Numbered from the stretch's first letter, positions 46,461 through 57,445 are shown. The stretch: DNA of 64,000 nucleotides from Roseivirga misakiensis (GCF_001747105.1 NZ_MDGQ01000005.1:124001-188000), one strand, 5' to 3'. The notes: generated by a model from the sequence alone, not told the origin. Translations and numbers: made by a program.

Positions 46461-47093
46461 ATGTCTGGAATTATCGGAAAAAAAATCGGAATGACTAGCG
46501 TATACAGTGTCGATGGACGTAATGTCGCATGCACGGTGATAGAAGCTGGTCCTTGCGTAATAACGCAAGTAAAAAATCAAGAGACAGACGGATACCAAGC
46601 TGTTCAATTGGCTTATGGAGAGCGTAAGGAGAAAAATACTCCAAAAGCGTTAAAAGGGCACTTTAAAAAGGCCAACACAACTCCAAAGAAAAGTGTAGTT
46701 GAGTTTAGAGATTTCCGAGAGGAGTTCGAAGGAATGGTAGCCTTAGGTAATGAGATCACTGTTGGAGATGTATTCAAAGAAGGTGATTTTGTTGATGCCA
46801 TTGGAACTTCAAAAGGTAAAGGTTTCCAAGGGGTAGTAAAAAGACATGGCTTCGGTGGTGTTGGTCAGGCTACTCACGGACAGCACAACAGATTAAGAGC
46901 CCCGGGTTCTATTGGTGGTGCTTCATATCCTGCAAGAGTATTTAAAGGTACACGTATGGCAGGTAGAATGGGTAATGATCGTGTAACGGTGATTAACCTT
47001 GAAGTCATGAAAGTTGTACCAGAAAAGAACCTTATCGTAGTGAGTGGTTCTGTTCCAGGAGCAAATAATTCAATCGTAGTCCTAGAGAAATAA
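46461..47093 (+). CDS. rplC: 50S ribosomal protein L3
   Basis: 210 aa. [20 protein letters not shown] at the start and [26 protein letters not shown] in the centre, the loop that reaches the peptidyl-transferase centre. First gene behind its own promoter; 4 nt before rplD. Confidence 0.98.
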   Translation: MSGIIGKKIGMTSVYSVDGRNVACTVIEAGPCVITQVKNQETDGYQAVQLAYGERKEKNTPKALKGHFKKANTTPKKSVVEFRDFREEFEGMVALGNEITVGDVFKEGDFVDAIGTSKGKGFQGVVKRHGFGGVGQATHGQHNRLRAPGSIGGASYPARVFKGTRMAGRMGNDRVTVINLEVMKVVPEKNLIVVSGSVPGANNSIVVLEK

Positions 47094-47097
47094 GAAG

Positions 47098-47724
47098 ATG
47101 GAGATTGCAGTATTAAAAAATAGTGGAGAAGACACTGGAAGGAAAGTTACCCTTGCAGATGATATCTTCGGTATTGAACCAAACGATCACGCCATCTACC
47201 TAGATGTAAAGCAGTTTTTGGCAAACCAACGTCAAGGAACGCACAAGTCTAAGGAAAGAGCAGAAATCTCTGGTTCTACTAGAAAAATAAAGAAACAAAA
47301 GGGAACAGGTACAGCCAGAGCTGGTAGTATTAAGTCTCCTGTTTTCAGAGGTGGTGGACGTGTATTCGGCCCTAAGCCAAGAAATTACGGTTTTAAGTTA
47401 AATAAAAAGCTAAAAGCTTTAGCGCGTAAGTCAGCAATGACCTACAAAGCGAAAGAAAATAGCTTGATGGTATTGGAAGATTTCTCTTTCGAAGCACCAA
47501 AGACTAAAGACTTTGTGAATGTTTTAAACAGCTTATCTGTAGCCGACAAAAAGACTCTTTTTGTGGTATCAAACACAGATAAGAATGTGGCACTTTCTGG
47601 CCGAAACATTCAAAATGCTAAGGTGACTACTACAGATGAATTAAGTACTTACGATGTGCTTAATGCTGACAAAATGTTGATTAGCGAATCTTCTGTTGAA
47701 AAACTTCAAAACCTACTAAAGTAA
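47098..47724 (+). CDS. rplD: 50S ribosomal protein L4
   Basis: 208 aa. The long loop [25 protein letters not shown] lines the exit tunnel and is diagnostic. In E. coli L4 represses the S10 operon; here no S10-type leader is recognisable. Confidence 0.98.
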   Translation: MEIAVLKNSGEDTGRKVTLADDIFGIEPNDHAIYLDVKQFLANQRQGTHKSKERAEISGSTRKIKKQKGTGTARAGSIKSPVFRGGGRVFGPKPRNYGFKLNKKLKALARKSAMTYKAKENSLMVLEDFSFEAPKTKDFVNVLNSLSVADKKTLFVVSNTDKNVALSGRNIQNAKVTTTDELSTYDVLNADKMLISESSVEKLQNLLK

Positions 47725-47731
47725 GATAGAC

Positions 47732-48019
47732 ATGAGTGTTTTAAAGAAACCTTTAGTAACAGAGAAAGTATCAGGCCTTAATGAAATCGGTAAATACGGT
47801 TTTATAGTAGATGAAACTGCTAACAAGGTAGAGATCAAAAAAGCTGTTGAAGAAATGTATGGTGTTACAGTAGAAGATGTAAACACTATGAGATACCAAG
47901 GCAAATTGAAGTCTAGGTTTACAAAAGCTAGAGTGATCTCTGGTAGAAAGAATTCCTTCAAGAAAGCAATTGTTACAGTTGCCGAAGGAGAAGTTATAGA
48001 TTTTTACAGCGGCATTTAA
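47732..48019 (+). CDS. rplW: 50S ribosomal protein L23
   Basis: 95 aa. LKKPLVTEKVSGLNEIGKYG and VDETANKVEIKKAVEEMYGV are clear. L23 is the docking site for trigger factor and SRP at the exit tunnel. Confidence 0.97.
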   Translation: MSVLKKPLVTEKVSGLNEIGKYGFIVDETANKVEIKKAVEEMYGVTVEDVNTMRYQGKLKSRFTKARVISGRKNSFKKAIVTVAEGEVIDFYSGI

Positions 48020-48029
48020 TTAGAGAGCA

Positions 48030-48854
48030 ATGGGCGTTAAGAAACTAAGACCAATGACACCGGGAACAAGGGGCAGAATAGCTCCTGATTTCGCAGATGT
48101 AACAACGGCTACTCCTGAGAAGTCCTTGTTGGCTCCTCTGAAGAGATCCGGCGGTAGAAATAACAGCGGTAAAATGACCATGAGATACTTAGGTGGTGGT
48201 CATAAAAGAAAATTGAGAATCGTTGACTTCAAAAGAGAGAAGTTTGACGTGCCGGCTACTGTTAAAACTATAGAATACGATCCATCAAGATCTGCGAGAG
48301 TAGCATTGCTATACTACGCTGATGGAGAGAAAAGATATATAATTGCTCCTAACGGACTTCAAGTTGGTCAGACAGTTGTGTCTGGTGAAGGTGTAGCTCC
48401 TGAAGTGGGTAATGCATTGCCATTGTCAAAAATTCCTTTGGGTACAATTGTACATAATGTTGAGTTTAAACCTGGTAAGGGTGCGGCATTGGCGAGAAGT
48501 GCAGGTTCATATGTACAGCTTGTTGCGAGAGAAGGTAAATACGCAACGTTGAAATTACCTTCTGGCGAAATGAGAAACATTTTGGTAACGTGTATGGCGA
48601 CTATCGGTTCAGTGGGTAACGCTGAGCACATGAACGTGAGATTAGGTAAAGCTGGTCGAAAAAGATGGTTAGGTAGACGTCCAAGAGTAAGAGGTGTGGT
48701 AATGAACCCAGTCGATCACCCAATGGGTGGTGGTGAAGGTAAGTCATCTGGAGGGCATCCAAGATCAAGAAATGGTCTTTATGCTAAAGGTCAGAAGACT
48801 AGAACACCTAAGAAATACTCGAATAGATTGATAATTGGTAAAAAGAAGAAATAA
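48030..48854 (+). CDS. rplB: 50S ribosomal protein L2
   Basis: 274 aa. [20 protein letters not shown] and the C-terminal [20 protein letters not shown] with the conserved His near the peptidyl-transferase centre. Its last base overlaps rpsS (ATAATG). Confidence 0.98.
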   Translation: MGVKKLRPMTPGTRGRIAPDFADVTTATPEKSLLAPLKRSGGRNNSGKMTMRYLGGGHKRKLRIVDFKREKFDVPATVKTIEYDPSRSARVALLYYADGEKRYIIAPNGLQVGQTVVSGEGVAPEVGNALPLSKIPLGTIVHNVEFKPGKGAALARSAGSYVQLVAREGKYATLKLPSGEMRNILVTCMATIGSVGNAEHMNVRLGKAGRKRWLGRRPRVRGVVMNPVDHPMGGGEGKSSGGHPRSRNGLYAKGQKTRTPKKYSNRLIIGKKKK

Positions 48855-49129
48855 TGGCACGTTCATTAAAAAAAGGACCTTATATCGATTTCAGGCTTGA
48901 GAATAAAGTCGAAGCCATGAATGGTTCTGGTAAGAAGTCAGTAATCAAAACATGGTCAAGAAGATCAATGATATCACCTGACTTTGTAGGTCATACCTTC
49001 GCTGTACATAACGGAAATAAATTTATTCCTGTCTTTGTAACTGAAAATATGGTAGGTCACAAATTCGGAGAATTTGCTCCAACCAGAAACTTTAGAGGTC
49101 ACATTGCTAAAAAGGATAAGAGAAGATAA
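48854..49129 (+). CDS. rpsS: 30S ribosomal protein S19
   Basis: 91 aa. [19 protein letters not shown] and [20 protein letters not shown] are diagnostic; C-terminal [14 protein letters not shown]. Overlaps both neighbours by one base. Confidence 0.98.
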   Translation: MARSLKKGPYIDFRLENKVEAMNGSGKKSVIKTWSRRSMISPDFVGHTFAVHNGNKFIPVFVTENMVGHKFGEFAPTRNFRGHIAKKDKRR

Positions 49130-49530
49130 TGGAAGCTGTAGCTAAACTAAATAATGTTCCTACTTCTGCTCGTAAAATGAGGATGGTTGCTGATATGATC
49201 AGAGGCCAGCGAGTAAACAGAGCATTGAACATCTTGAAATTCGAATCTAAGGAAGGTGCTGCGAGACTAGAGAAATTGTTGTTATCAGCAATTGCTAACT
49301 GGCAGAGCAAAAATGAGGATGAGAGATTAGAAGATGCAGATCTTTTTATCAAGTCTATCACCGTTGACGGTGGCCGTATGCTGAAAAGATTGAGACCTGC
49401 TCCACAAGGTAGAGCTCACAGAATCAGAAAAAGATCGAATCATGTAACACTAGTTATCGCTTCTAAGAACGAAGCTGCTGTTACCGCTGACGTAGTTGAA
49501 GAAGTAATTAACGAAACTGAGAATAATTAA
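49129..49530 (+). CDS. rplV: 50S ribosomal protein L22
   Basis: 133 aa. [20 protein letters not shown] and the tunnel loop with [20 protein letters not shown]. The last ~15 residues are an acidic tail ([12 protein letters not shown]) beyond the E. coli length of 110. Confidence 0.97.
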   Translation: MEAVAKLNNVPTSARKMRMVADMIRGQRVNRALNILKFESKEGAARLEKLLLSAIANWQSKNEDERLEDADLFIKSITVDGGRMLKRLRPAPQGRAHRIRKRSNHVTLVIASKNEAAVTADVVEEVINETENN

Positions 49531-49532
49531 AG

Positions 49533-50264
49533 ATGGGACAGAAAGTAAATCCTATTGGTTTCCGCTTAGGTATCATCAGAGGTTGGGACTCTAACTGGTA
49601 TGGTGGTAAAGACTTCCCAAGCAAATTGGTAGAAGACCAGGAAATCAGAAAATACATCAATGCAAGGATCCCTAAGGGAGGAATCTCTAAGATCATCATT
49701 GAGCGTACCATCAAAAGAATTACGATTACTGTACATACTGCTAGACCAGGAGTTGTTATTGGTAAAGGCGGACAGGAAGTTGATCGTATCAAGGAAGAAT
49801 TGAAGAAATTGACTGGCAAAGATGTTCAGATCAATATTTTCGAAATCAAACGTCCTGAATTAGATGCTAAGCTAGTAGGTGAGTCAATCGCACAACAGCT
49901 TAAAGCAAGAATTTCCTACAGAAGAGCTATGAAGCAAGCAATTGCTTCTGCTGTAAGAGTAGGCGCACAAGGTATTAAAATCAAATGTTCTGGTAGATTA
50001 GGTGGTGCTGAAATGGCACGAACTGAAATGTACAAGGACGGAAGAATACCTTTGCATACACTCAGAGCTGACATCGATTATGCCATCTCTGAAGCCGATA
50101 CTGTTTATGGTAAAATCGGTATCAAAGTGTGGATATTCAAAGGTGAAGTATTAGGCAAGAGAGACCTTTCTCCAAACGTGGGTGCTGGAAACAGCAACAT
50201 GGGTGGCGACCGTAGAGGTGGCGGAGGAAGACGTCCTAATAGAAGTAACAACAGAAAGAAGTAA
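49533..50264 (+). CDS. rpsC: 30S ribosomal protein S3
   Basis: 243 aa. [22 protein letters not shown] domain with [20 protein letters not shown], and [21 protein letters not shown] Gly/Arg/Asn-rich tail from ~residue 215 is probably disordered. S3 is part of the mRNA entry channel. Confidence 0.98.
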   Translation: MGQKVNPIGFRLGIIRGWDSNWYGGKDFPSKLVEDQEIRKYINARIPKGGISKIIIERTIKRITITVHTARPGVVIGKGGQEVDRIKEELKKLTGKDVQINIFEIKRPELDAKLVGESIAQQLKARISYRRAMKQAIASAVRVGAQGIKIKCSGRLGGAEMARTEMYKDGRIPLHTLRADIDYAISEADTVYGKIGIKVWIFKGEVLGKRDLSPNVGAGNSNMGGDRRGGGGRRPNRSNNRKK

Positions 50265-50288
50265 TCGCCTTTTTAAAAGAATTAGAAG

Positions 50289-50711
50289 ATGTTACAGCCA
50301 AAGAGAACTAAATATAGAAAAATGCAGAAGGGCCGTGTAAGTGGACTTGCACAAAGAGGTCACACACTGTCTTTTGGAACATTTGGTATTAAGTCACTAG
50401 AGCCAGGATGGATTACAAGCCGTCAGATAGAAGCTGCTCGTATCGCTATGACAAGAGCGATGAAAAGAGAAGGTCAAGTTTGGATAAGAATTTTTCCAGA
50501 CAAGCCAGTGACAAAGAAGCCTGCTGAGGTACGAATGGGTAAAGGTAAAGGTGCTCCTGATTATTGGGTAGCAGTTGTTAAGCCAGGGACCATTTTATTC
50601 GAATCTTCAGGAGTTAATATAGAATTAGCTAAGGAAGCCTTGAGATTAGCCGCTCAGAAACTTCCGATATCTACAAAATTTGTTGTTCGTAGAGATTACG
50701 TTGGAGGATAG
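50289..50711 (+). CDS. rplP: 50S ribosomal protein L16
   Basis: 140 aa. [20 protein letters not shown] and [20 protein letters not shown] are diagnostic. L16 contacts tRNA at the A site. Confidence 0.98.
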   Translation: MLQPKRTKYRKMQKGRVSGLAQRGHTLSFGTFGIKSLEPGWITSRQIEAARIAMTRAMKREGQVWIRIFPDKPVTKKPAEVRMGKGKGAPDYWVAVVKPGTILFESSGVNIELAKEALRLAAQKLPISTKFVVRRDYVGG

Positions 50712-50713
50712 TT

Positions 50714-50908
50714 ATGAAGAATTCAGAAATCAAAGCTCTAGAAATTGAAGAGCTAAACGAAAAACTAAGAGCTGAGGAAGATGGTATCCAAAAGTTGAAA
50801 TTTGCTCACGCAATTTCTCCTATTGAGAATCCGATGAAAATCAGAGAGGCAAAAAAGTTAATCGCAAGATTAAAAACAGAAATAAGGGCTAAGGAACTTG
50901 CTAAATAG
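50714..50908 (+). CDS. rpmC: 50S ribosomal protein L29
   Basis: 64 aa, two long helices. KNSEIKALEIEELNEKLRAE and NPMKIREAKKLIARLKTEIR match L29. Directly abuts rpsQ. Confidence 0.96.
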   Translation: MKNSEIKALEIEELNEKLRAEEDGIQKLKFAHAISPIENPMKIREAKKLIARLKTEIRAKELAK

Positions 50909-51172
50909 ATGAGCATGGAAACCAGAAATCTGAGAAAAGAAAGAGTCGGGATAGTAACCAGCAACAAAATGGATAAAACCATTACAGTAGCTGTTGAAAG
51001 GAAAGAAAAGCACCCGATGTATGGAAAGTTTGTTAAGAAGACTTCCAAATTTGCGGCTCATGACGAAAAAAATGATTGTGGTATCGGAGATACTGTAAAG
51101 ATCATGGAGACTCGTCCGCTGAGTAAAAACAAGCGTTGGAGATTAGTTGAGGTAATTGAAAGAGCTAAGTAA
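50909..51172 (+). CDS. rpsQ: 30S ribosomal protein S17
   Basis: 87 aa. [24 protein letters not shown] and [20 protein letters not shown] are diagnostic of S17. A second Met at codon 3 (50915) could also be the start. Confidence 0.97.
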   Translation: MSMETRNLRKERVGIVTSNKMDKTITVAVERKEKHPMYGKFVKKTSKFAAHDEKNDCGIGDTVKIMETRPLSKNKRWRLVEVIERAK

Positions 51173-51174
51173 TT

Positions 51175-51543
51175 ATGATCAGGCAAGAATCAAGACTTAA
51201 CGTAGCGGATAACAGTGGTGCCAAAGAGGTGCTTTGTATTCGTGTATTAGGTGGTACTAAAAGAAAGTACGCCAGTGTAGGTGACATGATCGTGGTCTCA
51301 GTAAAATCTGCTCACTCATCTAGTAGCCTTAAGAAAGGTACCGTATCTAAAGCTGTAATAGTTAGAACAAAGAAAGAAGTAAGAAGGAAAGACGGTTCTT
51401 ACATCAGGTTCGAAGATAACGCTGCTGTATTATTGAATCAGAATGACGAGCCAAGAGGTACTCGTATGTTTGGTCCAGTTGCGAGAGAATTGCGTGAAAA
51501 GCAATTCATGAAAATTGTTTCACTAGCTCCAGAGGTACTATAA
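51175..51543 (+). CDS. rplN: 50S ribosomal protein L14
   Basis: 122 aa. [20 protein letters not shown] and [20 protein letters not shown] are diagnostic. First gene of the part that is the spc operon in E. coli; here 2 nt behind rpsQ with no break. Confidence 0.98.
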   Translation: MIRQESRLNVADNSGAKEVLCIRVLGGTKRKYASVGDMIVVSVKSAHSSSSLKKGTVSKAVIVRTKKEVRRKDGSYIRFEDNAAVLLNQNDEPRGTRMFGPVARELREKQFMKIVSLAPEVL

Positions 51544-51545
51544 TT

Positions 51546-51863
51546 ATGACTAAGGCAAACAAACTTCACGTCAGAAAGGGAGACAAGGTTAGAATTCTTT
51601 CTGGTAACTATAAGGGAAAAGAAGGTGAAGTATTAGAAGTTCAACCTTCTAAATACAAAGCCATCGTTTCAGGTTGGAACATTGTTTCAAAACATGTTAA
51701 ACCATCCGCTGAAAATCCCAATGGTGGAATAGATAAAGTTGAAGCTCCTATTCATTTATCAAATCTTATGGTCATAGATCCTGCTACAGGTAAGGCTGCA
51801 AGAACTGGTAGACAGTTGAATAGCGAAGGGAAACTAGAAAGATATTTTAAAACCAAGAAATAG
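51546..51863 (+). CDS. rplX: 50S ribosomal protein L24
   Basis: 105 aa. [22 protein letters not shown] is the KOW motif; [20 protein letters not shown] follows as in the family. Confidence 0.97.
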   Translation: MTKANKLHVRKGDKVRILSGNYKGKEGEVLEVQPSKYKAIVSGWNIVSKHVKPSAENPNGGIDKVEAPIHLSNLMVIDPATGKAARTGRQLNSEGKLERYFKTKK

Positions 51864-51873
51864 GTTATAAAAA

Positions 51874-52437
51874 ATGGCTAGTCCTAGATTAAAAGATAAG
51901 TATAAAGAGGAAATCATTCCTGCTTTAAAAGATAAATTCCAGTATACAACTGTTATGCAAGTACCTAAAATCACGAAAGTGGTTGTAAACAAAGGTATTG
52001 GTGGAGCAGTCGCTGATAAGAAATTGGTTGATATTGGAGTAGAAGAGTTAACCACAATCACTGGACAGAAAGCTGTGGCTACTGTGGCAAAAAATTCAAT
52101 CTCGAACTTTAAGTTAAGAGAAGGAATGCCTATCGGTGCTAGAGTGACACTAAGAGGTGATCAAATGTATGAATTCATCGATCGACTTTTGAATATCGCT
52201 TTACCAAGAGTAAGAGATTTCAGAGGTGTGAAAGACAAAGGTTTTGATGGCCGAGGAAATTATACATTAGGAATTAAAGAGCAGATTATATTCCCAGAGA
52301 TCTCAATCGATAAGATTAAAGCGATATCTGGTATGGACGTTACGTTTGTAACAACTGCTAATTCCGATGAAGAAAGTTACGAATTGCTAAAGGCGTTTGG
52401 TATGCCTTTCGCTGGAGGCAAAAAAAATAACGACTAG
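51874..52437 (+). CDS. rplE: 50S ribosomal protein L5
   Basis: 187 aa. [20 protein letters not shown] and the [20 protein letters not shown] loop are diagnostic. L5 binds 5S rRNA and the P-site tRNA. Confidence 0.98.
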   Translation: MASPRLKDKYKEEIIPALKDKFQYTTVMQVPKITKVVVNKGIGGAVADKKLVDIGVEELTTITGQKAVATVAKNSISNFKLREGMPIGARVTLRGDQMYEFIDRLLNIALPRVRDFRGVKDKGFDGRGNYTLGIKEQIIFPEISIDKIKAISGMDVTFVTTANSDEESYELLKAFGMPFAGGKKNND

Positions 52438-52439
52438 AA

Positions 52440-52709
52440 ATGGCTAGAGCATCCATAAAAGCAAGAGAAAGAAAAAGAGAAAGACTTGTTGCTAAGTTCG
52501 CTGAAAAGCGTGCAAGATTGAAAGCAGAAGGCGACTACATTGGTTTAGATAAACTGCCAAGAAACGCTTCTCCTGTAAGATTGCACAATAGATGTAAACT
52601 AACAGGTCGTCCTAAAGGATACATGAGAAAGTTTGGTATCTCAAGGGTGACATTCAGAGAAATGGCTTCAGCTGGAAAAATTCCAGGTGTTACCAAGGCA
52701 AGTTGGTAA
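52440..52709 (+). CDS. rpsN: 30S ribosomal protein S14 (zinc-independent form)
   Basis: 89 aa, the long form. It has one Cys in [21 protein letters not shown] where zinc-binding S14 has a CxxC pair, so it does not need zinc. Followed by a 154-nt gap with a promoter. Confidence 0.97.
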   Translation: MARASIKARERKRERLVAKFAEKRARLKAEGDYIGLDKLPRNASPVRLHNRCKLTGRPKGYMRKFGISRVTFREMASAGKIPGVTKASW

Positions 52710-52720
52710 ACTGTTTTTCT

Positions 52721-52750
52721 TTTATTAACTAAAAATATTTAATACCTTTG
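52721..52750 (+). promoter_or_regulatory. Promoter of the rpsH-rplQ part
   Basis: TTT (52721-52723), 19 bases, TACCTTTG (52743-52750). The -33 triplet is off by one from TTG. A dyad, TACCTT (52743-52748) / AAGGTA (52770-52775) with GGCC at 52753 and 52764 inside, overlaps the -7 box. Confidence 0.7.
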
Positions 52751-52798
52751 CAGGCCGGTTTAAGGCCGGAAGGTATTTAACATTTAAAAAAAGTACAA

Positions 52799-52850
52799 TT
52801 CTGGGAGATATCGCCAGAAGAACCGAGTTAGTCGATAAATGTTGACTAAC
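52799..52850 (+). promoter_or_regulatory. Two-hairpin leader before rpsH
   Basis: TTCTGG (52799-52804) / CCAGAA (52814-52819) and GTTAGTC (52827-52833) / GACTAAC (52844-52850), both perfect, ending 13 nt before the rpsH ATG. Candidate site for autoregulation by a ribosomal protein; inferred. Confidence 0.5.
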
Positions 52851-52863
52851 AAAAAACAAAACA

Positions 52864-53259
52864 ATGACTGATCCAATAGCAGATTATTTAACGCGACTAA
52901 GAAACGCCATCAGTGCGAATCACAGAATAGTCGAAGTTCCTTCGTCTAAGGTGAAGAAGGAAATCACAAAGGTACTGCATGACAAAGGCTTCATTCAGAA
53001 CTTCAAGTTCGAGCAAGCTGGACCTCAGGGTAATATTAAAATTGCCTTAAAGTACAATCCATCTACAAAACAACCAGCCATCGTTAAGCTCGAAAGAATT
53101 AGCAAGCCTGGTTTGAGAAAATATGTTGGTGCGGCCGAGCTTCCAAGAGTTTTAAATGGTCTTGGTATAGCTATCGTTTCTACTTCTAAAGGTATTATGA
53201 CTGATAAGGAAGCTAGATCACAGCATATTGGCGGAGAAGTATTGTGTCACGTATACTAA
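52864..53259 (+). CDS. rpsH: 30S ribosomal protein S8
   Basis: 131 aa. TDPIADYLTRLRNAISANHR and the C-terminal STSKGIMTDKEARSQHIGGEVLC are diagnostic. S8 binds helix 21 of 16S rRNA and in E. coli represses the spc operon by binding its mRNA. Here it is the first gene behind an internal promoter with a structured leader. Confidence 0.98.
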   Translation: MTDPIADYLTRLRNAISANHRIVEVPSSKVKKEITKVLHDKGFIQNFKFEQAGPQGNIKIALKYNPSTKQPAIVKLERISKPGLRKYVGAAELPRVLNGLGIAIVSTSKGIMTDKEARSQHIGGEVLCHVY

Positions 53260-53274
53260 GAAGGGAGAAAGACA

Positions 53275-53829
53275 ATGTCACGAATAGGTAATCAACCCAT
53301 TAATCTGCCAGAAGGTGTTTCTTTAGATATTACAGCTGAAAATGTAGTAACTGTAAAAGGACCTAAAGGAGAATTAAGTAGAGAAATCAATCCTGAAATT
53401 AAGCTTACTGTTAATGAGGGAGTGCTTAGCGTAGAAAGACCTACGGAGCAAAAAAGACATAAAGCGTTACACGGACTATATCGTTCACTGATTAATAACA
53501 TGGTTATTGGTGTGCACGAGGGATTCAAAAAAGAATTGGAGCTTGTTGGTGTAGGATATAAAGCAGCTGTTTCTAATAATATTTTAGAGCTAAACTTAGG
53601 ATACTCACATAATATTTATGTGGCTGTTCCAGAGGAAGTGAAAACAGAAGCAAAAATGGAAAAGGGTAAGAATCCTCTTGTAACATTGCACAGTGCTGAT
53701 AAAGAACTTATCGGTCAAGTTGCTGCTAAAATTAGATCACTTAGGAAAATTGAACCTTACAAAGGGAAAGGTGTCAGATTTGTGGGTGAGCAGATTAGAA
53801 GAAAAGCTGGTAAAACTGCTGCTAAATAA
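53275..53829 (+). CDS. rplF: 50S ribosomal protein L6
   Basis: 184 aa. [32 protein letters not shown], and C-terminal [20 protein letters not shown]. Preceded by a purine-rich GAAGGGAGAAAG, one of the few Shine-Dalgarno-like sites in this block. Confidence 0.98.
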   Translation: MSRIGNQPINLPEGVSLDITAENVVTVKGPKGELSREINPEIKLTVNEGVLSVERPTEQKRHKALHGLYRSLINNMVIGVHEGFKKELELVGVGYKAAVSNNILELNLGYSHNIYVAVPEEVKTEAKMEKGKNPLVTLHSADKELIGQVAAKIRSLRKIEPYKGKGVRFVGEQIRRKAGKTAAK

Positions 53830-53837
53830 TAGATATC

Positions 53838-54182
53838 ATGGCTGTTAGAAATAGTAGACTAAGAATAAAGCAAGGTATTAGAACTAAGATTTCTGGTACT
53901 ACAGAGAGACCTAGAATTTCAGTGTTCAAAAGTAACGCTCAGATTTATGCTCAAATTATTGATGACGAGAAAGGACATACAATTGTATCTGCCTCTTCGT
54001 CAGAGCTAGGTGCTAAAGAAAACACCAACGTCGCGATGTCTAAGGAAGTAGGGAAGAAGTTGGCAGAGAAAGCAGTTGCTTCAGGTATCACTAGCGTGGT
54101 ATTTGATAGAAACGGTTATGTATATCACGGAAAAGTAAAAGCTTTGGCGGAAGGTGCTAGAGAAGGCGGCCTTAAATTTTAA
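53838..54182 (+). CDS. rplR: 50S ribosomal protein L18
   Basis: 114 aa. [20 protein letters not shown] and the C-terminal [24 protein letters not shown]. Binds 5S rRNA. Confidence 0.98.
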   Translation: MAVRNSRLRIKQGIRTKISGTTERPRISVFKSNAQIYAQIIDDEKGHTIVSASSSELGAKENTNVAMSKEVGKKLAEKAVASGITSVVFDRNGYVYHGKVKALAEGAREGGLKF

Positions 54183-54187
54183 TTGAG

Positions 54188-54703
54188 ATGACACAAAAAG
54201 TAAGAAATATTAAGGCTAGTGACATCGACTTGAAAGAAAAAGTTGTTGCCATTAAAAGAGTTGCCAAAGTAGTTAAAGGTGGTAGAAGATTCAGCTTCTC
54301 TGCAATTGTTGTAGTAGGAGATGGTAATGGTGTAGTTGGATACGGACTTGGTAAAGCCAATGAGGTGACAGACGCTATCACTAAAGGTATCGATGATGCT
54401 AAAAAGAACTTAGTGAAAGTACCTATTTTCAAAGGTACGGTTCCTCACGAAGTTCTTGGTAAATATGGCGGAGGTTTAGTACTAGTTAAGCCAGCTTCTG
54501 AAGGTACAGGAGTAATAGCTGGTGGTGCTATGCGTGCTGTATTTGAAAGCGCGGGTGTACATAACGTACTAGCGAAGTCTAAAGGATCTTCGAATCCACA
54601 TAACGTTGTAAAGGCTACTTTCGATGCATTATTGCAAATGAGAGATCCATTGGCTGTTGCACAACAAAGAGGTGTCGAGTTAAGCAAAGTTTTTAACGGT
54701 TAA
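54188..54703 (+). CDS. rpsE: 30S ribosomal protein S5
   Basis: 171 aa. [20 protein letters not shown] and [20 protein letters not shown] are diagnostic. Contributes to decoding accuracy and the mRNA entry helicase site with S3 and S4. Confidence 0.98.
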   Translation: MTQKVRNIKASDIDLKEKVVAIKRVAKVVKGGRRFSFSAIVVVGDGNGVVGYGLGKANEVTDAITKGIDDAKKNLVKVPIFKGTVPHEVLGKYGGGLVLVKPASEGTGVIAGGAMRAVFESAGVHNVLAKSKGSSNPHNVVKATFDALLQMRDPLAVAQQRGVELSKVFNG

Positions 54704-54709
54704 GAGATC

Positions 54710-54889
54710 ATGGCAAAGGTTATTATCACCCAAGTAAAAAGTACCATTGATAGACCCGAGAGACAAAAAAGGACTATAAAAGCCTTAGGTCTTGGGAAAA
54801 TCAACAGATCTGTTGAAGTAGAAAATACACCTCAGATTGCTGGTATGATTAATAAAGTAAATCACCTTGTATCTGTAAAGGAAGCATAA
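54710..54889 (+). CDS. rpmD: 50S ribosomal protein L30
   Basis: 59 aa: starts MAKVIITQVKSTIDRPERQK and contains RTIKALGLGKINRSVEVENT, the usual L30 sequence. It fills the gap between rpsE and rplO (6 nt and 1 nt spacing) exactly where rpmD is expected. Confidence 0.95.
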   Translation: MAKVIITQVKSTIDRPERQKRTIKALGLGKINRSVEVENTPQIAGMINKVNHLVSVKEA

Positions 54890-54890
54890 G

Positions 54891-55337
54891 ATGAAACTGA
54901 ATACATTAACGCCTGCAGAAGGCTCTACAAAAAATAATAAAAGGATAGGACGTGGTACTGGTTCTGGTAGAGGTGGAACCTCGACAAGAGGACACAAAGG
55001 TGCTAAGTCAAGATCTGGATATTCACGTAAATCTGGCTTCGAAGGAGGTCAAATGCCTTTACAGAGACGTGTACCTAAATTTGGTTTCACCAGCCCGAAC
55101 AGAGTTGAGTACAAAGCCATTAACTTAGACACACTTCAGGAACTGGCTGAAAAGACTGGTGAAGCTACGATTAACGTAGAGACGCTAATCGCTAATGGTT
55201 TGGCTGGAAAGAATGACCTAATTAAGGTTCTAGGACGAGGCGAGTTAAAATCAAAAGTAGATGTAACTGCTCACAAGTTTTCTGCGTCTGCATTAGCAGC
55301 AATCGAGAAAGCAGGAGGAACAGGCACAAACATTTAA
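54891..55337 (+). CDS. rplO: 50S ribosomal protein L15
   Basis: 148 aa. LNTLTPAEGSTKNNKRIGRG, the Gly-rich GTGSGRGGTSTRGHKGAKSR and FEGGQMPLQRRVPKFGF are diagnostic. 4 nt before secY. Confidence 0.98.
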   Translation: MKLNTLTPAEGSTKNNKRIGRGTGSGRGGTSTRGHKGAKSRSGYSRKSGFEGGQMPLQRRVPKFGFTSPNRVEYKAINLDTLQELAEKTGEATINVETLIANGLAGKNDLIKVLGRGELKSKVDVTAHKFSASALAAIEKAGGTGTNI

Positions 55338-55341
55338 TTTC

Positions 55342-56670
55342 ATGAAGAAATTCATTACCACCATAAAGAACATTTTTTCCATTGAAGAGCTGAGAAATCG
55401 AATCTTAGCAACTTTGGGATTCTTGGTCATATTCAGACTTGGTTCATTCGTAGTATTGCCAGGTGTTGACCCAACACAATTGGTAGATGCTGACGGTGGT
55501 ATTTTTGGAATTCTAAATTCATTATTAGGAGGTTCTTTTTCCAGAGCCTCTATCTTTGGTTTGGGTATCATGCCATATATCTCTGCGTCAATTGTGATTC
55601 AGTTGATGACGGTGGCCGTGCCTAGTTTCCAGAAAATGCAAAAAGAAGGAGAGTCAGGACGTAAGAAACTGACTCAAATCACTCGCATCCTAACGATCCT
55701 TGTGACATTAGCGCAGAGTTTCGGTTACATCAAAACAGCGATCATCGCTCCAGGAGCTGTATCTCCAAGCGTAGATCAAAACTTATTCATGGTGTCGTCA
55801 ATGATCCTCTTAACTGCTGGTACAATGTTCTGTATGTGGTTAGGGGAGAAAATTACTGATAAGGGAATTGGTAATGGTATTTCTATGCTAATTATGATTG
55901 GAATTATTTCTAGTCTTCCAGCAGCAGCAATCAACGAGTTTTATGTTACTAATGGATTGAATAATGCATTATTCTCGATTGTTGAGATTGTAGCGTTATT
56001 TGGTGTCGTTATCGTGACCGTAGCTTTAGTACAGGCGACGCGCCGAATTCCAGTACAATATGCTAAGCAAGTAGTTGGAGGTAAAGTGTATGGCGGTCAG
56101 CGCCAGTTTATACCATTGAAAGTAAATGCTTCTGGTGTAATGCCGATTATTTTTGCTCAAGCACTGATGATTTTGCCAACACTTATTGGCCAGATTTGGG
56201 CCGATTCAAGCGATTTTTGGTTAAAGGTTACACAAGCATTTGTGAATCCTTTCTCTTGGCAGTATAACTTAGTATTTGCGCTATTGATTATAGCATTTAC
56301 ATTCTTCTATACTGCGATTACAGTCAATCCTTCAAGCATGGCGGATGACTTAAAAAGAAACGGTGGTTTTGTACCAGGTATTAAGCCTGGAAAACCAACT
56401 TCCGATTTTATCGGAGACGTAATGGATAGAATTACATTACCAGGATCAATTTTTCTAGCGATTATTGCCATCCTACCGACATTTGCTTACAACGCAGGCG
56501 TAGGACAAAATTTCTCTTATTTCTACGGAGGAACATCGCTATTGATTATGGTCGGAGTAATACTAGACACACTACAGCAGATTGAAAGTTACCTACTCAT
56601 GAGACATTATGAGGGTATGATGAAATCTGGCAAGATGAGAGGAAGATCTCAGAATATGGCAGTTGCGTAA
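55342..56670 (+). CDS. secY: Preprotein translocase subunit SecY
   Basis: 442 aa, ten membrane helices expected; the channel-forming subunit of the Sec translocon, partner of SecE at 31048. FRLGSFVVLPGVDPTQL, GLGIMPYISASIVIQLM, the loop RRIPVQYAKQVVGG and the cytoplasmic LKRNGGFVPGIKPGKPTSDF are all present. Sits between rplO and map as in many bacteria. Confidence 0.98.
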   Translation: MKKFITTIKNIFSIEELRNRILATLGFLVIFRLGSFVVLPGVDPTQLVDADGGIFGILNSLLGGSFSRASIFGLGIMPYISASIVIQLMTVAVPSFQKMQKEGESGRKKLTQITRILTILVTLAQSFGYIKTAIIAPGAVSPSVDQNLFMVSSMILLTAGTMFCMWLGEKITDKGIGNGISMLIMIGIISSLPAAAINEFYVTNGLNNALFSIVEIVALFGVVIVTVALVQATRRIPVQYAKQVVGGKVYGGQRQFIPLKVNASGVMPIIFAQALMILPTLIGQIWADSSDFWLKVTQAFVNPFSWQYNLVFALLIIAFTFFYTAITVNPSSMADDLKRNGGFVPGIKPGKPTSDFIGDVMDRITLPGSIFLAIIAILPTFAYNAGVGQNFSYFYGGTSLLIMVGVILDTLQQIESYLLMRHYEGMMKSGKMRGRSQNMAVA

Positions 56671-56671
56671 A

Positions 56672-57445
56672 ATGATATTTTACAAGACTGAGGAAGAAAT
56701 TGAACTCATTCGTGAGAGTGCTCAAATATTAGGCAAAGCTCACGGAGAAGTAGCCAAGCATGTAAAGGCTGGCATAAGAACAAAAGATCTGGACAAGATA
56801 GCTGAAGAGTTTATCGCAGATCATGGAGCCAAAGCATCTTTTAAAGGATACAATGGATTTCCAGCAACGCTTTGTATTTCAGTGAATGAAGTAGTAGTTC
56901 ACGGTTTTCCTAGCGAATATGAATTGAAAGACGGTGATATAATCTCTATAGATTGTGGAGTCTTCTACAAAGGTTTTCATAGCGATTCCGCTTATACTTA
57001 CCCGGTAGGAGATATCCCCTCAGAGACATTAGCACTTCTTAAAGCAACGAAAGAGTCGTTGTATAAAGGTATTGAAGAAGCCAGGTTTGGAAATCGAATT
57101 GGTGATGTAGCTTTTGCTGTCCAAAATTATGTGGAAGAAAGAGGTTACACAGTAGTGAGAGAATTGGTTGGTCATGGTTTAGGCAGAAGTCTACATGAAG
57201 GACCAGAAGTTCCGAATTATGGTAAACGCGGCAGAGGACCGAAGTTGAATGAAGGTTTGGTAATAGCTATTGAGCCAATGGTCAATTTGGGTGTTCGCAA
57301 CATTGTTCAAGAAAGCGATGGATGGACTATAAGAACGAGAGATCGGGCACCGTCGGCGCATTATGAGCACACAGTCGCTATCTTCAAGGATAGAACAGAA
57401 GTTTTAACAACGCATAAATACATAGAAGAAGTAGTAAAACTTTAA
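56672..57445 (+). CDS. map: Type I methionine aminopeptidase
   Basis: 257 aa from the ATG at 56672, one base behind the secY stop; a TTG at 56663 would overlap secY and is less likely. Removes N-terminal Met from new proteins. Metal ligands can be placed in [20 protein letters not shown] (two Asp), [19 protein letters not shown] (His), AIEPMV (Glu) and the C-terminal HYEHTVAI (Glu). Confidence 0.97.
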   Translation: MIFYKTEEEIELIRESAQILGKAHGEVAKHVKAGIRTKDLDKIAEEFIADHGAKASFKGYNGFPATLCISVNEVVVHGFPSEYELKDGDIISIDCGVFYKGFHSDSAYTYPVGDIPSETLALLKATKESLYKGIEEARFGNRIGDVAFAVQNYVEERGYTVVRELVGHGLGRSLHEGPEVPNYGKRGRGPKLNEGLVIAIEPMVNLGVRNIVQESDGWTIRTRDRAPSAHYEHTVAIFKDRTEVLTTHKYIEEVVKL

